In this document: piece after piece, positions 7,768 through 15,444 of the stretch
Layout of the letters: each line of letters starts with the position of its first letter
Numbering within the stretch: position 1 is the first letter of the stretch
Origin: Fibrobacterota bacterium
GTDB lineage: Bacteria > Fibrobacterota > Fibrobacteria > UBA11236
Assembly (NCBI GenBank): GCA_023249635.1
Contig: JAHFCH010000042.1
Span: 1 to 37,152 of the forward strand
DNA length: 37,152 bases
Direction: 5' to 3'
Position numbers and translations under genes: made by a program
The notes under the pieces: model-generated
Databases searched by the model: none
The model's input: only the letters and a program-made list of their open reading frames with translations
What the model was told of the DNA's origin: nothing

Positions 7768-8808
7768 TCACAGGGCGCGTCCGCGGCCATCGGTGGGATG
7801 GGTGGCGAACGGGGCGGGCGTGTCTTTGCGCGTCAGGCGGGGCACATCGGGCACCTCACCGGGCCGCCGCGGTCGGGGGTGCTGCAGCGGAATCTCGGCG
7901 AAGATTTGCGTCCCACCCGAGGGAACGCCTTCGCGAGGGCGCCCGTCGGCGGAGTAGGCGCGACGCTGGGGTGCGGCCGGGGCCAAACGATCCGCGGCGG
8001 GGCGCGGCGCATCCGGGGTATGCGTACCGCGATCGGGAATCTCGCGGGGAGCGTGCAAGGCGGGATTATAAGCCAGGTATTGCGTCAGAGGCGCTTCGGG
8101 AACGCGCATACGCGCCCGTCGTAAATCGGGCGTCCCGTCGCGGTAACCCATCGGGAAGGTATCCACCAACTCATGGAACTCCGGCCGCTTCCTGCGTCCG
8201 GTCAATTCGCCGGTATACCCGAAGAAGGTGTCTTCGGGCGGGTAATACATGATGGCGCCGGAGATGCTGGTGCCGGGCCGGTGCAGGGCGTTGGTGCGCA
8301 GTTGATGCGCCACGCGCTGATCCAGATCGCTGGGTATGGCGTTGGAAGGATGCTTCTGGTGGGGATGGCTGTGGATGTCGATACGGGTACCCGGCGGGAA
8401 TCGGCCGGACTGGGGCGGGATGAAATTGAATCCGCCCATGATGAGCTCGGGCTGGTTGGCCACGATCTCCTGGCCTTCGCGCCGGTAGGTTTGGTAAAAC
8501 TCGTGGCGCTCGAAATCCCAGCGGTTACCGGTGATGTTGGCTTCGCGACCCGTCATGAAATAACGCTCGCGGAACAGCCGCGTCGCGGCCGCTTCTTCGG
8601 CCGTCATTTCGCGGGTGCCGGCCGGTTCGGTCGGCAAATCGGGATGCGCTTCGCCCTTCTTCTCCCGGTACTGGATCATCTCCTGCAAGCGCTCATCGGT
8701 TTTGCGATCAGCCTTGGTCATTGGCTGGTACTTGAGGGAGGGAGTATGCCCAAGCACCGGTCCGGTAGGTTGCGGCGGAGGGGTTTTGGGACGGGTGTAG
8801 ATGAACAT
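7768..8808 (-). CDS. Proline-rich JAMM-like protein, paralogue B
   Basis: This 346-residue protein is homologous over its first ~205 residues to the downstream gene. It has a proline-rich start (RPKTPPPQPTGP), then TPSLKYQPMTKADRK, EFYQTYRREG, ANQPELIMGG, PPGTRIDIHSHP and RTNALHRPGT. The putative metal ligands are His146 and His148 (HSHP), Ser160 and Asp163 (HxHP-x10-SxxD), with Glu104 or Glu112 as the possible catalytic acid. After FFGYTGELTGRR the C-terminal 140 residues are unique, Arg/Pro-rich and probably disordered. The start has only a poor ribosome site. It looks like the first gene of a two-gene unit with paralogue A. JAMM assignment is from the motif and the conserved spacing in two diverged copies. 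Confidence 0.65.
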   Translation of the reverse strand: MFIYTRPKTPPPQPTGPVLGHTPSLKYQPMTKADRKTDERLQEMIQYREKKGEAHPDLPTEPAGTREMTAEEAAATRLFRERYFMTGREANITGNRWDFERHEFYQTYRREGQEIVANQPELIMGGFNFIPPQSGRFPPGTRIDIHSHPHQKHPSNAIPSDLDQRVAHQLRTNALHRPGTSISGAIMYYPPEDTFFGYTGELTGRRKRPEFHELVDTFPMGYRDGTPDLRRARMRVPEAPLTQYLAYNPALHAPREIPDRGTHTPDAPRPAADRLAPAAPQRRAYSADGRPREGVPSGGTQIFAEIPLQHPRPRRPGEVPDVPRLTRKDTPAPFATHPTDGRGRAL

Positions 8809-8987
8809 GGCGCGTAGCGTTCCGGGAAAGGTGTACGGGAAAGATAAACCGGGGCCCTTTTAAGCAGGCCGCGCTCAGCCACGGACTTATGCGGTGGTTA
8901 CGGAGGACCGCGCTTCCTGGCTGAATCCTCGCAGCCGCGGAGCAGAACCCAAACCGGCGGATACGGTTCCGGTGGCTTGGTTACGGG

Positions 8988-11900
8988 TTAGGGGCGGATG
9001 CCGCGGGGTTGCCGGGTTGCTTCCTTCGTCCCGTGCTTTAAATCGTCCTTCACCGCGTCCTTCACCACGTCCTTTACCGCATCCGCCAGCAGGCGGACTA
9101 CCCCGAGATCCAATTCATCCGGTCCCGCGGGGGAAATCCGGACCGGAAGGGAAAACCCACGGTATTCCCGCGCAAAGCGCTCTGGGGAAATCCTGCCGAG
9201 TTCCGCGAAGATGGATGCATCCTTGGAGCCCAGTTCCGCGCGCAATTCCCGACTGGAAAGGACACGCAGCGTATACTCCCCGGGTCGCAATCCGCAGAAG
9301 GTGGCCGGTATCGCGGGGAACCAGACGAAGTCCCAGAGAAGCCCGCCTTCGTCCTGATCGGGAAGGTGTACCCGCCCCTCGCGATCGACCAGGGACACCC
9401 CGATTACTTTGATGCTTACGGAATCGTCCGCTGGCAGATGGACTTTCACGATCACGTCCGCTCCGCGCGCCAGGGCGGGAGCCAGCCGTACATCCCCGCC
9501 GGCCACGCGTATGGGGCCGATGATCTCGCGCCGTAATCCCGGCAAGGCGATTTCCAGGGTATAGGCCCCGTCGCCCCAGGCGGGCATCACCAGGGAATCG
9601 TTCCAAGGGATGGCGTATCCGATGGGGGTTGTCCCACGGACGGCGGCCAGGATGCTGACATGGGCCAGGGCCTCCTGGAAGGGGAAGAATCCCTTGGGTA
9701 ACACAGGAGTTACTACAACGCGATGCAGGGGGATCTCGATGTTGATGCGGCCGGAGGGTTGCTCCGGTAAATCGATGGGGGCCGAAAAGAGCGGCTCATC
9801 CCGTCGGATCCGATCCAAATTCGCGATATGGAAGCGACCGCCGCTTCCGCGCAGGCGAAGGTAGGCCATCCTATCCACGGAAAAATCGCCATCCCAACCG
9901 GTACGGGTGACAACCGTACGATTCCGGTCGGTCTCCCCGGCCTGCTCCAGGGCTATCATGCAGCCGACCTCTTTTATCGGCCGTCCGCCGCTGGTGAGCC
10001 GGAAACGCACCGCTGCCGTGGGCGTCAGGGAACGCGGCCGTTCTTCCGCGCGCAAGTAGGCCAAGGCGCTATCGCGCAGGGATTGGATCGGCACGGTTGC
10101 GATCCGCGCCAGATACGCTTCCCTCCCGGGAAACCGGGCCCTGCCGATCACGGTCAGGATTTCCGCCAGCGGGGCGTCGAGCAGGTTCCGATCGACCTGG
10201 GCCTTGAGCCGGTCCAGCGCCATGTCGCGGAGTGCGGCGGGCAAGGCCGGTGCCAGTGAATCGCGGCCCAGGGGCCCTTCATCCCGCGCACGGTAGAACT
10301 CGGAACCTTCAGGTTGGGGCAGGGATTCCGGGGACAGGATGAGGATGCCAAGCACCGCGGCGTAATAGCTCCCGTAATCCTTCATCGGGCCACCCGGCCT
10401 ATGCAGGGAAAGGATTCCCCGCACCGCATCCGCGGATCCCGAGCGGGCCAGCGCCAGCAGGTAATCGGACCGGCGCCCGTCGTTGGACGTGTCGGCCAGG
10501 TAACCCAGCAGGTACTTCTCCCAATCGAGACCGCGGCTGGCGAGCATTTTCCGGATCATTTCGGGTTCGGGGGTTTTACGTAGGGCCGCGCCCAGCCGAC
10601 CGGCGTCCAAATCGGCCAGCAGATGGATGTTGGCGGCCAGTCCGTATTCGAACCCATTACCGTAAGAACCCGACCGGGTCGGATGCAGCCCGTCGAAGGC
10701 GTCCTGTCCGCCCCCGCGCAAGAAAGCGACGGCGCCCTTCTCGACTGCGAAATCCTCACGCTCCTCCCACTCGGCCTCGAGCGAGCGGCCGGAGTCGATG
10801 GCCAGCACACGCTCGCGGTACGCCCAGGCCGCCCGCAGGAGAGGGGGCACGGATGCGGAGTCGGAAAGCTTCGCCCAGGGAGGGGGGTTCTTAGGTAACC
10901 GCGCAGTTACCGGGGAGGAAAGGAACGCCGCATAGCCGGCGTCTTTGCGCCGCTCGATGACGATGTCCAGGACATGGGTCGCCAAATCGTAACGCTGGCC
11001 TTCCCATCGCAACAGCGCGAGCAGTCGCGTATCCCCGCCGGGAAAGCGCAGTAAGGCCGCGGTCAGGGAATCGAATACCTCGGATTCCCCATTCCGTTCC
11101 TCGGCGCTGTCCAGCAATCCGGCCGCCGCCTGGGCCAGGGTATCGGTGCAGGCCGGGTCCTTGGACTTGAGGCAGCCCCCAAGAGGCGCGGTGAGCGCGG
11201 CGACGGCGAGCGATTCGGCCCGCGCCCGGCAAGCGACCGCCAAAGTATGCGGCTGCATTCTCATGCAAGAGTCCTCTTCCCTATCCCGGAATACGCTGGG
11301 GGCCGCGGACTTCCCCATGCGCCGCACATGGCCACGGCCGCGTGGTACCTCTTTCAATTCGAGCCCTTCCATGCTGTGGGGCTCGATCCCCAGGTCCAGC
11401 ATATCCGATCCCACCAGCGAACAAGCGGGTCCGTTACGCGCGCCCGCGAACCGGGAACGGGCCCTCACGACCCTTGGCGCCGAATCCAAAGCGCGCCAAT
11501 GCCAGCGCTCCTTCCCCAAAGAAGCGGCGGAATCGCGGAACTCGGCCCGTTCCAAGAGCCGGCCTTCCGGCGACCAGGTCCAGGTGGTACGCCGCACGAT
11601 ACTGTCGCGGCCGTCGCGAAGTACCCATTCCGCGGGGCGCCCCGCGGTGTCCCGCAGCACGGTATCCCTGCCCAGGTACGCCCCCGCATGGATGCGGAAT
11701 TCCGAAGCGACATGACGGCCCCGGTGGTCATAGAAGAAATCGCCTTCGGTTTCGTCGTTGCCGGCCTGGGGTTTTCGACCTACCCGGGCGCACCGGCCGC
11801 CCGCGGAACGGAACCGGTAGCGCGCCTTGCCCCGGTACATCACGCTGTCGCCGTTTTCCCAGTCGCGGGGGAGCATCAGGTTTTCCGCATCCTCGCCGAG

Positions 11901-12233
11901 GCGCCAATGCCATTGGCGCATGCTACCGGTCGAATCGTAAAGGCAGGAAGCGGATTCGGGCTCGGCCGAACCCTGGGGATAGGCCGCAACGGTGACATGG
12001 CGGCCCTCCCGATCGTATCCATGGAGCAGGCGGTAGAGGAGCGAATCCTTCCCGTCCCGCAACCGCTCCTGGAGCGGCTTACCCGCGCTGTCGAAGAAAA
12101 CCGAATCCGTCCAGGTGATGCGATCGAGGGAGTCGAGACCTTCCCGTTTCCAGCACACCCATGGGGCATCCGGTCCGGAAAAGGCGACGGAGATGAGTGG
12201 CTGCGCGAACAGCATAATTAGGGTAACGCGCAA
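8988..12233 (-). CDS. Large secreted protein of unknown function with YD/RHS-like motifs and Ig-like C-terminal region
   Basis: The protein has 1081 residues. The start is TTG at 12233 with AGGA 7 bases upstream; the first 19 residues (VTLIMLFAQPLISVAFS) form a signal peptide. The N-terminal ~250 residues contain several loosely repeated units such as YDREGRHV, YDSTGSMRQW, YDHRGRHVA and WSPEGRLLERAEF, which recall YD/RHS repeats. The middle (~300-750) is mostly helical with many Cys and Leu. From ~750 there are beta-rich segments (TAAVRFRLTSGGRPIKEVGC, FCGLRPGEYTLRVLSS) like carboxypeptidase-regulatory or Ig-like modules. The very C-terminus has a short tandem KDxV repeat. It is probably periplasmic or surface exposed. 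The N-terminal repeats suggest an RHS-like shell but the protein is too divergent for me to assign a family. Confidence 0.8.
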   Translation of the reverse strand: MRVTLIMLFAQPLISVAFSGPDAPWVCWKREGLDSLDRITWTDSVFFDSAGKPLQERLRDGKDSLLYRLLHGYDREGRHVTVAAYPQGSAEPESASCLYDSTGSMRQWHWRLGEDAENLMLPRDWENGDSVMYRGKARYRFRSAGGRCARVGRKPQAGNDETEGDFFYDHRGRHVASEFRIHAGAYLGRDTVLRDTAGRPAEWVLRDGRDSIVRRTTWTWSPEGRLLERAEFRDSAASLGKERWHWRALDSAPRVVRARSRFAGARNGPACSLVGSDMLDLGIEPHSMEGLELKEVPRGRGHVRRMGKSAAPSVFRDREEDSCMRMQPHTLAVACRARAESLAVAALTAPLGGCLKSKDPACTDTLAQAAAGLLDSAEERNGESEVFDSLTAALLRFPGGDTRLLALLRWEGQRYDLATHVLDIVIERRKDAGYAAFLSSPVTARLPKNPPPWAKLSDSASVPPLLRAAWAYRERVLAIDSGRSLEAEWEEREDFAVEKGAVAFLRGGGQDAFDGLHPTRSGSYGNGFEYGLAANIHLLADLDAGRLGAALRKTPEPEMIRKMLASRGLDWEKYLLGYLADTSNDGRRSDYLLALARSGSADAVRGILSLHRPGGPMKDYGSYYAAVLGILILSPESLPQPEGSEFYRARDEGPLGRDSLAPALPAALRDMALDRLKAQVDRNLLDAPLAEILTVIGRARFPGREAYLARIATVPIQSLRDSALAYLRAEERPRSLTPTAAVRFRLTSGGRPIKEVGCMIALEQAGETDRNRTVVTRTGWDGDFSVDRMAYLRLRGSGGRFHIANLDRIRRDEPLFSAPIDLPEQPSGRINIEIPLHRVVVTPVLPKGFFPFQEALAHVSILAAVRGTTPIGYAIPWNDSLVMPAWGDGAYTLEIALPGLRREIIGPIRVAGGDVRLAPALARGADVIVKVHLPADDSVSIKVIGVSLVDREGRVHLPDQDEGGLLWDFVWFPAIPATFCGLRPGEYTLRVLSSRELRAELGSKDASIFAELGRISPERFAREYRGFSLPVRISPAGPDELDLGVVRLLADAVKDVVKDAVKDDLKHGTKEATRQPRGIRP
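9046..9081 (-). repeat. Three 12-bp tandem repeats in the 3' end of the large secreted protein gene
   Basis: TCCTTCACCGCG, TCCTTCACCACG and TCCTTTACCGCA follow each other without a gap on the plus strand. On the coding strand they give the repeated tetrapeptide KDAV/KDVV near the C-terminus, a charged helical tail. Confidence 0.8.
9698..9713. repeat. Dispersed inverted repeat GTAAC-N6-GTTAC, copy 2 (perfect)
   Basis: Exact copy with spacer ACAGGA inside the large secreted protein gene. On the coding strand it is read GTA ACT ... TTA, using a Leu TTA codon that is uncommon in this GC-rich sequence. Confidence 0.75.
10895..10910. repeat. Dispersed inverted repeat GTAAC-N6-GTTAC, copy 3 (perfect)
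   Basis: Exact copy with spacer CGCGCA inside the large secreted protein gene, again encoding Val-Thr (GTA ACT) and Leu (TTA) on the minus strand. Confidence 0.75.
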
Positions 12234-12308
12234 GGTACTGTCCTAACCCTGGTACGTCGTGTCGAAGGAATCGCGGTCTTCCCCAATGTACGCGTGATTA
12301 AGGTCCCC

Positions 12309-12330
12309 GTGGGGCGGAAAAGCGCCCCGC
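12309..12330. terminator. GC hairpin between yceI-like gene and the large secreted protein gene (possible terminator)
   Basis: GGGGCG (12311-12316) pairs with CGCCCC (12323-12328) across a GAAAAG loop, extendable by two outer pairs. Neither side has a clear T run, so termination is only a guess. It lies between the minus-strand yceI stop and the next minus-strand start. Confidence 0.3.
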
Positions 12331-12400
12331 CTCCGGCTTGGGTTGGCGGGTATGCGGATGGGGCTGTTAAGGGCGGGGACCGGGCTTCAGACCGTCGACG

Positions 12401-12937
12401 TCACGGCGCGGCGAACAAATCGAACTTCAGCGTAAGTTTGTCCTGGGTGCGTACGAACATGAGGCTGGGCCGCTCCACGCCGAAATCCGAAAGCTTGACG
12501 TCGAAAGAGCCGGTGATTTCGATACGCTTCGCCGTGGTCTTGGGGGTCACGTGGAAGCTTACCGGGCGGGTCTGCCCATGGAAGGTCAGGTTCCCGGAAA
12601 CCGCGTAGCCATCGGTCTCGGGTTTGATGGCGGTGGATTCAAAGGTCACGCGCGGGTACTTGCGGGATTGCACCGCCTCCATGGCATGCGAGTCGCGGCT
12701 GGAGTTCCCGGTATCGAATTTCAGCACATCGGCCGATACCCGTATCTTGGATGTTACGGTATCGGGCGAGAGATCGACCTTGCACTCGAAATCCTTGTTC
12801 ACGCCGTGAACGGTATGCATCGGGTGGATCAAGACGTAGGCCAAGGTGGATTCGCCCTTGATGGCCAGGTATTCCTTGGCCGGGGCGAGGGTAAAGGTAA
12901 GCGTTAAGCCGGAAGCGATCAGCAGAGCAGCGCGCAT
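12401..12937 (-). CDS. YceI-like periplasmic lipid-binding protein
   Basis: This 178-residue protein has a signal peptide (AALLIASGLTLTFTLAPA). The body has the YceI beta-barrel pattern: a start like IKGESTLAYVLIHPMHTVHG, then DAMEAV-type helix (RDSHAMEAVQSRKYPRVTFES), GNLTFHGQTRPVSFHV and a closing SDFGVERPSLMFVRTQDKLTLKFDL. YceI-family barrels bind isoprenoid quinone-like lipids in the periplasm. It follows the b561-like gene by 8 bases on the same strand. In E. coli yceI is likewise paired with a cytochrome b561 homologue (yceJ), so the pairing supports both calls. Confidence 0.9.
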   Translation of the reverse strand: MRAALLIASGLTLTFTLAPAKEYLAIKGESTLAYVLIHPMHTVHGVNKDFECKVDLSPDTVTSKIRVSADVLKFDTGNSSRDSHAMEAVQSRKYPRVTFESTAIKPETDGYAVSGNLTFHGQTRPVSFHVTPKTTAKRIEITGSFDVKLSDFGVERPSLMFVRTQDKLTLKFDLFAAP

Positions 12938-12945
12938 GCGGGGCC

Positions 12946-13581
12946 TCAGAATGTCACCGCGATCATGGCGCCGGCGAAGGCGGCCGTGGTCACGTACCCG
13001 GTGGTTTGGTGGAAAACGCGAAGTTCATGCTTATCCTCGATCAAAGTGCCCAAGAGCGGCGTGATGATCATCCCGGAGAAATGCACCCAAGCCAGGGTCT
13101 TGTGCAATTGGATGCTGCTCCAGCCGGGCCTGCGTATGACCGGCGGCGGCGAGAAAAGGGAAAGCGAAGCCGTGGTAAAGTACAGCCCCACCGTGCTCCA
13201 AGCCAAGGGGCCCTTATACCGCTCGTACGACTCGTTGCCGTTGATGATCATCTGCCCCGCGAAGGCGGTCGCCACCATGGAAGCCAGCGTGATGAAGCCG
13301 CCCAGCTGATGCAGGGTGAGCATGGTGCGGCGGAGTTGCAATTCCTTTTCACGGGATTCCTCATTAAGAGGGTAGGCGCCGATGGCGCGCATGAAGCCAT
13401 GCTCGCCCCACATCAGCTTCTCCCCGGGGCTGAGGATGGCTGGCAAAAGGGGGTCGGCCATGCCAGCCGCGGCCGCGGAATCGGCGGCAGGGGGCGCCAC
13501 CACCGATTCGGCAGAGCCGGTAGCGATGGCAAGGAGGATCAGGGCCAGCAAGGAATGGCTTGGTTTGGCGATTTTCAGCAT
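12946..13581 (-). CDS. Cytochrome b561-like membrane protein
   Basis: This 211-residue protein has an N-terminal signal sequence or first membrane helix (SLLALILLAIATGSA), an Ala-rich linker, and then about four hydrophobic helices. Histidines sit at conserved-looking membrane positions: LHQLGGFITLA, LHKTLAWVHFSGMIITPLLG and FHQTTGYVTTAAFAG, consistent with bis-His haem b ligation. It probably passes electrons between the membrane quinone pool and the periplasm. The next gene, yceI-like, begins 8 bases after its stop, so the two are an operon. The ribosome site is weak. The family call is from helix and His pattern plus context rather than an end-to-end signature. Confidence 0.7.
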   Translation of the reverse strand: MLKIAKPSHSLLALILLAIATGSAESVVAPPAADSAAAAGMADPLLPAILSPGEKLMWGEHGFMRAIGAYPLNEESREKELQLRRTMLTLHQLGGFITLASMVATAFAGQMIINGNESYERYKGPLAWSTVGLYFTTASLSLFSPPPVIRRPGWSSIQLHKTLAWVHFSGMIITPLLGTLIEDKHELRVFHQTTGYVTTAAFAGAMIAVTF

Positions 13582-13701
13582 GGACAGAAATTACTCGATT
13601 CCCGCCTACTAGCGTAACATTTTCCCCGACCCCAGGACCTATAGGTTACGCCATACCGGGGGATGCCATGGCGCAACCCGCATCCTTTCCAGGAGGTAAG
13701 T

Positions 13702-14283
13702 GTGAAATCATTCTCCAACTTCTTAACCCTCGCGGTCCCGGCCGCCGCCATCCTGGCATGCGCCCTGCCCGTATCGGCCACCGTGGTCGCCATCGGAAAA
13801 TTCCAAAGCAAGGAAGCGGCCATCACCGCCAAAGGCGGTTTCGAAATCCGCGAGGAGAAGGGCGCCTTCCGCCTGGTCATCGGCGGCGACTTCGTGGTGA
13901 GCGAGGGACCCGATCTGTACTTCACCTTCAACCCGCTTCCCGCTTCCCAGGTGACCGGGAGCAACGCCAAGACCTACGCGCTGCGCATCGATCCCAAAGT
14001 CGCGGCCCTGTCGGGCGCGCAATCGTACGATCTCCCCTCCGGCTTCGACGCCTCCAAATACGGATCCTTGCTGGTGCATTGCTGGCAATTCAACCATCTC
14101 TACGCGGTTGCCGCGGTCGAGAAGCCGGCGGCCTCCGCGCTACGCATGCCAAGCGCAGCGTACGCATTGCGGGCGCCGGGTCGGGATGGCGGAAGGTTTT
14201 GGAGTACGCGCGGCACGGGCCGATCCGAGGCCCGGGACTTGCGCGGGGCGGTGCGCGGAAGCGGGAACGCCTCCGTCCCCTGA
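13702..14283 (+). CDS. DM13-domain secreted protein
   Basis: The start is GTG at 13702, preceded by AGGAGGT at 13691-13697 (5-base spacing), in preference to the ATG at 13663. The 193-residue product has a signal peptide (FLTLAVPAAAILACALPVSA) and then a DM13 domain at about 28-145: GKFQSKEAAITAKGGFEI, GDFVVSEGPDLYFTFNP, SYDLPSGFDASKYGSLLVHCWQF with the conserved Cys. DM13 is proposed to take part in electron transfer or redox chemistry outside the cell. A ~48-residue Arg/Gly/Ala-rich tail of unclear role follows. It is divergent from the b561/yceI operon, which fits a shared redox role. The stop lies 7 bp from the convergent DUF2188 gene. Confidence 0.85.
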   Translation: MKSFSNFLTLAVPAAAILACALPVSATVVAIGKFQSKEAAITAKGGFEIREEKGAFRLVIGGDFVVSEGPDLYFTFNPLPASQVTGSNAKTYALRIDPKVAALSGAQSYDLPSGFDASKYGSLLVHCWQFNHLYAVAAVEKPAASALRMPSAAYALRAPGRDGGRFWSTRGTGRSEARDLRGAVRGSGNASVP

Positions 14284-14290
14284 AGCCCGC

Positions 14291-14527
14291 TTAGGCGTAG
14301 CCTTCGACTTCCTGCGGGTTCTTCCCGAAGGTGTATTCACTTTGGATGGAACCGTCCGACTTCACGATGCGCAAATCGGCCACGGGTTCGCGCATCGCCA
14401 GGAAGCGCCCGAACTCAACCGCTTCCGGTTTGCTCTTGAAGCGACCCTCGCATTCGTTATGCGTGCCTTTGACCACATGCCATTCGTCGTTGCGCGGTAC
14501 CACCCTGTATATGATCCTGTCGTTCAT
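14291..14527 (-). CDS. DUF2188-domain small protein
   Basis: The 78-residue protein has the DUF2188 pattern: IIYRVVPRNDEWHVVKGTHNE, a short linker, FKSKPEAVEFGRFLA, and a final DLRIVKSDGSIQSEYTFGKNP. These small cytosolic proteins of unknown function are widespread. The fold is probably a two-part beta-alpha unit. It is a single gene convergent with the DM13 gene and 114 bases beyond the OMP gene. Confidence 0.85.
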   Translation of the reverse strand: MNDRIIYRVVPRNDEWHVVKGTHNECEGRFKSKPEAVEFGRFLAMREPVADLRIVKSDGSIQSEYTFGKNPQEVEGYA

Positions 14528-14614
14528 ACAAGTAAACTACCATTTACCGATCGGCCGCGTAGCACCGGGGGATCGCCCGCGCGAAAAACCGAATCGGCAA
14601 CCTTTACAAGATTC

Positions 14615-14640
14615 CCAGGATTCCAGGACTGGAATCCTGG
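14615..14640 (-). terminator. Hairpin at the end of the fapA - HD-GYP - OMP operon
   Basis: Perfect 12-bp inverted repeat CCAGGATTCCAG / CTGGAATCCTGG, effectively an 11-bp stem with a GGAC loop, one base after the minus-strand stop codon of the OMP gene. The downstream T tract on the minus strand is weak (AATCTTGT), so termination is likely but not certain. Confidence 0.6.
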
Positions 14641-14641
14641 A

Positions 14642-15433
14642 TTACAGGAAAAGCGACCAGCCGGCTTCCAGGGCCAAATAGCCGCCCACGGAGGCCTCGA
14701 GACGGAATCCGCGCCAGTATAGCCCCAACGCCCCGGACCCGCCTGGGAAGCTGAGATCCGAGGTAACGCGACGCGTCTTTCCGTTCTGGGGATCGAGGTA
14801 CAGGTAGCGGAAGCTTCCGGAAGCCCAATCGAAACCGCCGCGAGCGTAGGGAATCCATTTGCCCAGGCGCGCGGAAACCGTGAGACCCCCGCCCAAAACC
14901 TGTTCCGAAAGGGTGTAGTCGCCTGGGATGTCCTGATCGAAGAGTCCGAGCGCGGAACCGCGGTATTTGTAGGTGTACTCGCTGGAGAAGCTCAGCTTGT
15001 CCAAGCCGAGGGACAGATCGCATCGTAACGGTAAGGTTACGGGCAGATCGCGGCCGTAACCCAGGCCGGCCCCGAAGGCGGCCAGATTCCCCACGCGCGG
15101 ATCCTTCCAGACCAATCCCCGGCCCATGGCCATGACGCCGAAGGCGCGGCCGCCCGCCCTGAGGCGGAACAAGGGCAGCGCCGAAAGCGTGGTGGCGCGG
15201 AAGGGATCGCGATCGGGAAGCGGAACCATACCGGCCTGGAAGCCAGCCTCGATTCCTGCCCCCTCGCGGCCGGGCGCAAAGCGGCCTTGGGAAAGGCCGG
15301 AAGCGATGACGCGGTAGAAGGGATCAAGGTAGCCGTCCACCTCGCTTTGGGAAACGTTTCCCGTGCCCAGATCGAGCTGGGCGAAGGCGGTGGAGAGGGG
15401 AATCAGGACGAGGAGAAAGACCCTTGCGATCAT
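14642..15433 (-). CDS. Outer-membrane beta-barrel-like protein
   Basis: This 263-residue protein has a signal peptide (MIARVFLLVLIPLSTAFAQ). The rest alternates amphipathic strands separated by Gly/Asp-rich turns, for example GVMAMGRGLVWKDPRVGNLAAFGAGLGYG, KWIPYARGGFDWASGSFRYLYL and FRLEASVGGYLALEAGWSLFL at the C-terminus. It resembles Fibrobacterota-type barrel proteins of unknown cargo, possibly DUF6588-like. It is the third gene of the unit starting with fapA; the preceding HD-GYP gene ends 11 bases upstream. A perfect GTAAC-N6-GTTAC motif lies in it at 15025-15040. Confidence 0.72.
   Translation of the reverse strand: MIARVFLLVLIPLSTAFAQLDLGTGNVSQSEVDGYLDPFYRVIASGLSQGRFAPGREGAGIEAGFQAGMVPLPDRDPFRATTLSALPLFRLRAGGRAFGVMAMGRGLVWKDPRVGNLAAFGAGLGYGRDLPVTLPLRCDLSLGLDKLSFSSEYTYKYRGSALGLFDQDIPGDYTLSEQVLGGGLTVSARLGKWIPYARGGFDWASGSFRYLYLDPQNGKTRRVTSDLSFPGGSGALGLYWRGFRLEASVGGYLALEAGWSLFL
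15025..15040. repeat. Dispersed inverted repeat GTAAC-N6-GTTAC, copy 4 (perfect)
   Basis: Exact copy with spacer GGTAAG, flanked by C and G so the palindrome extends to 12 paired bases. In the OMP frame it is GTA ACC TTA CCG TTA, two consecutive rare Leu TTA codons. Confidence 0.75.
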
Positions 15434-15444
15434 TCCCCTGAAAG

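Noticed and set aside
9046-9081. CRISPR-like or regulatory repeat
   Set aside because: The 12-bp repeats are contiguous, in frame and coding (KDxV); no spacers.
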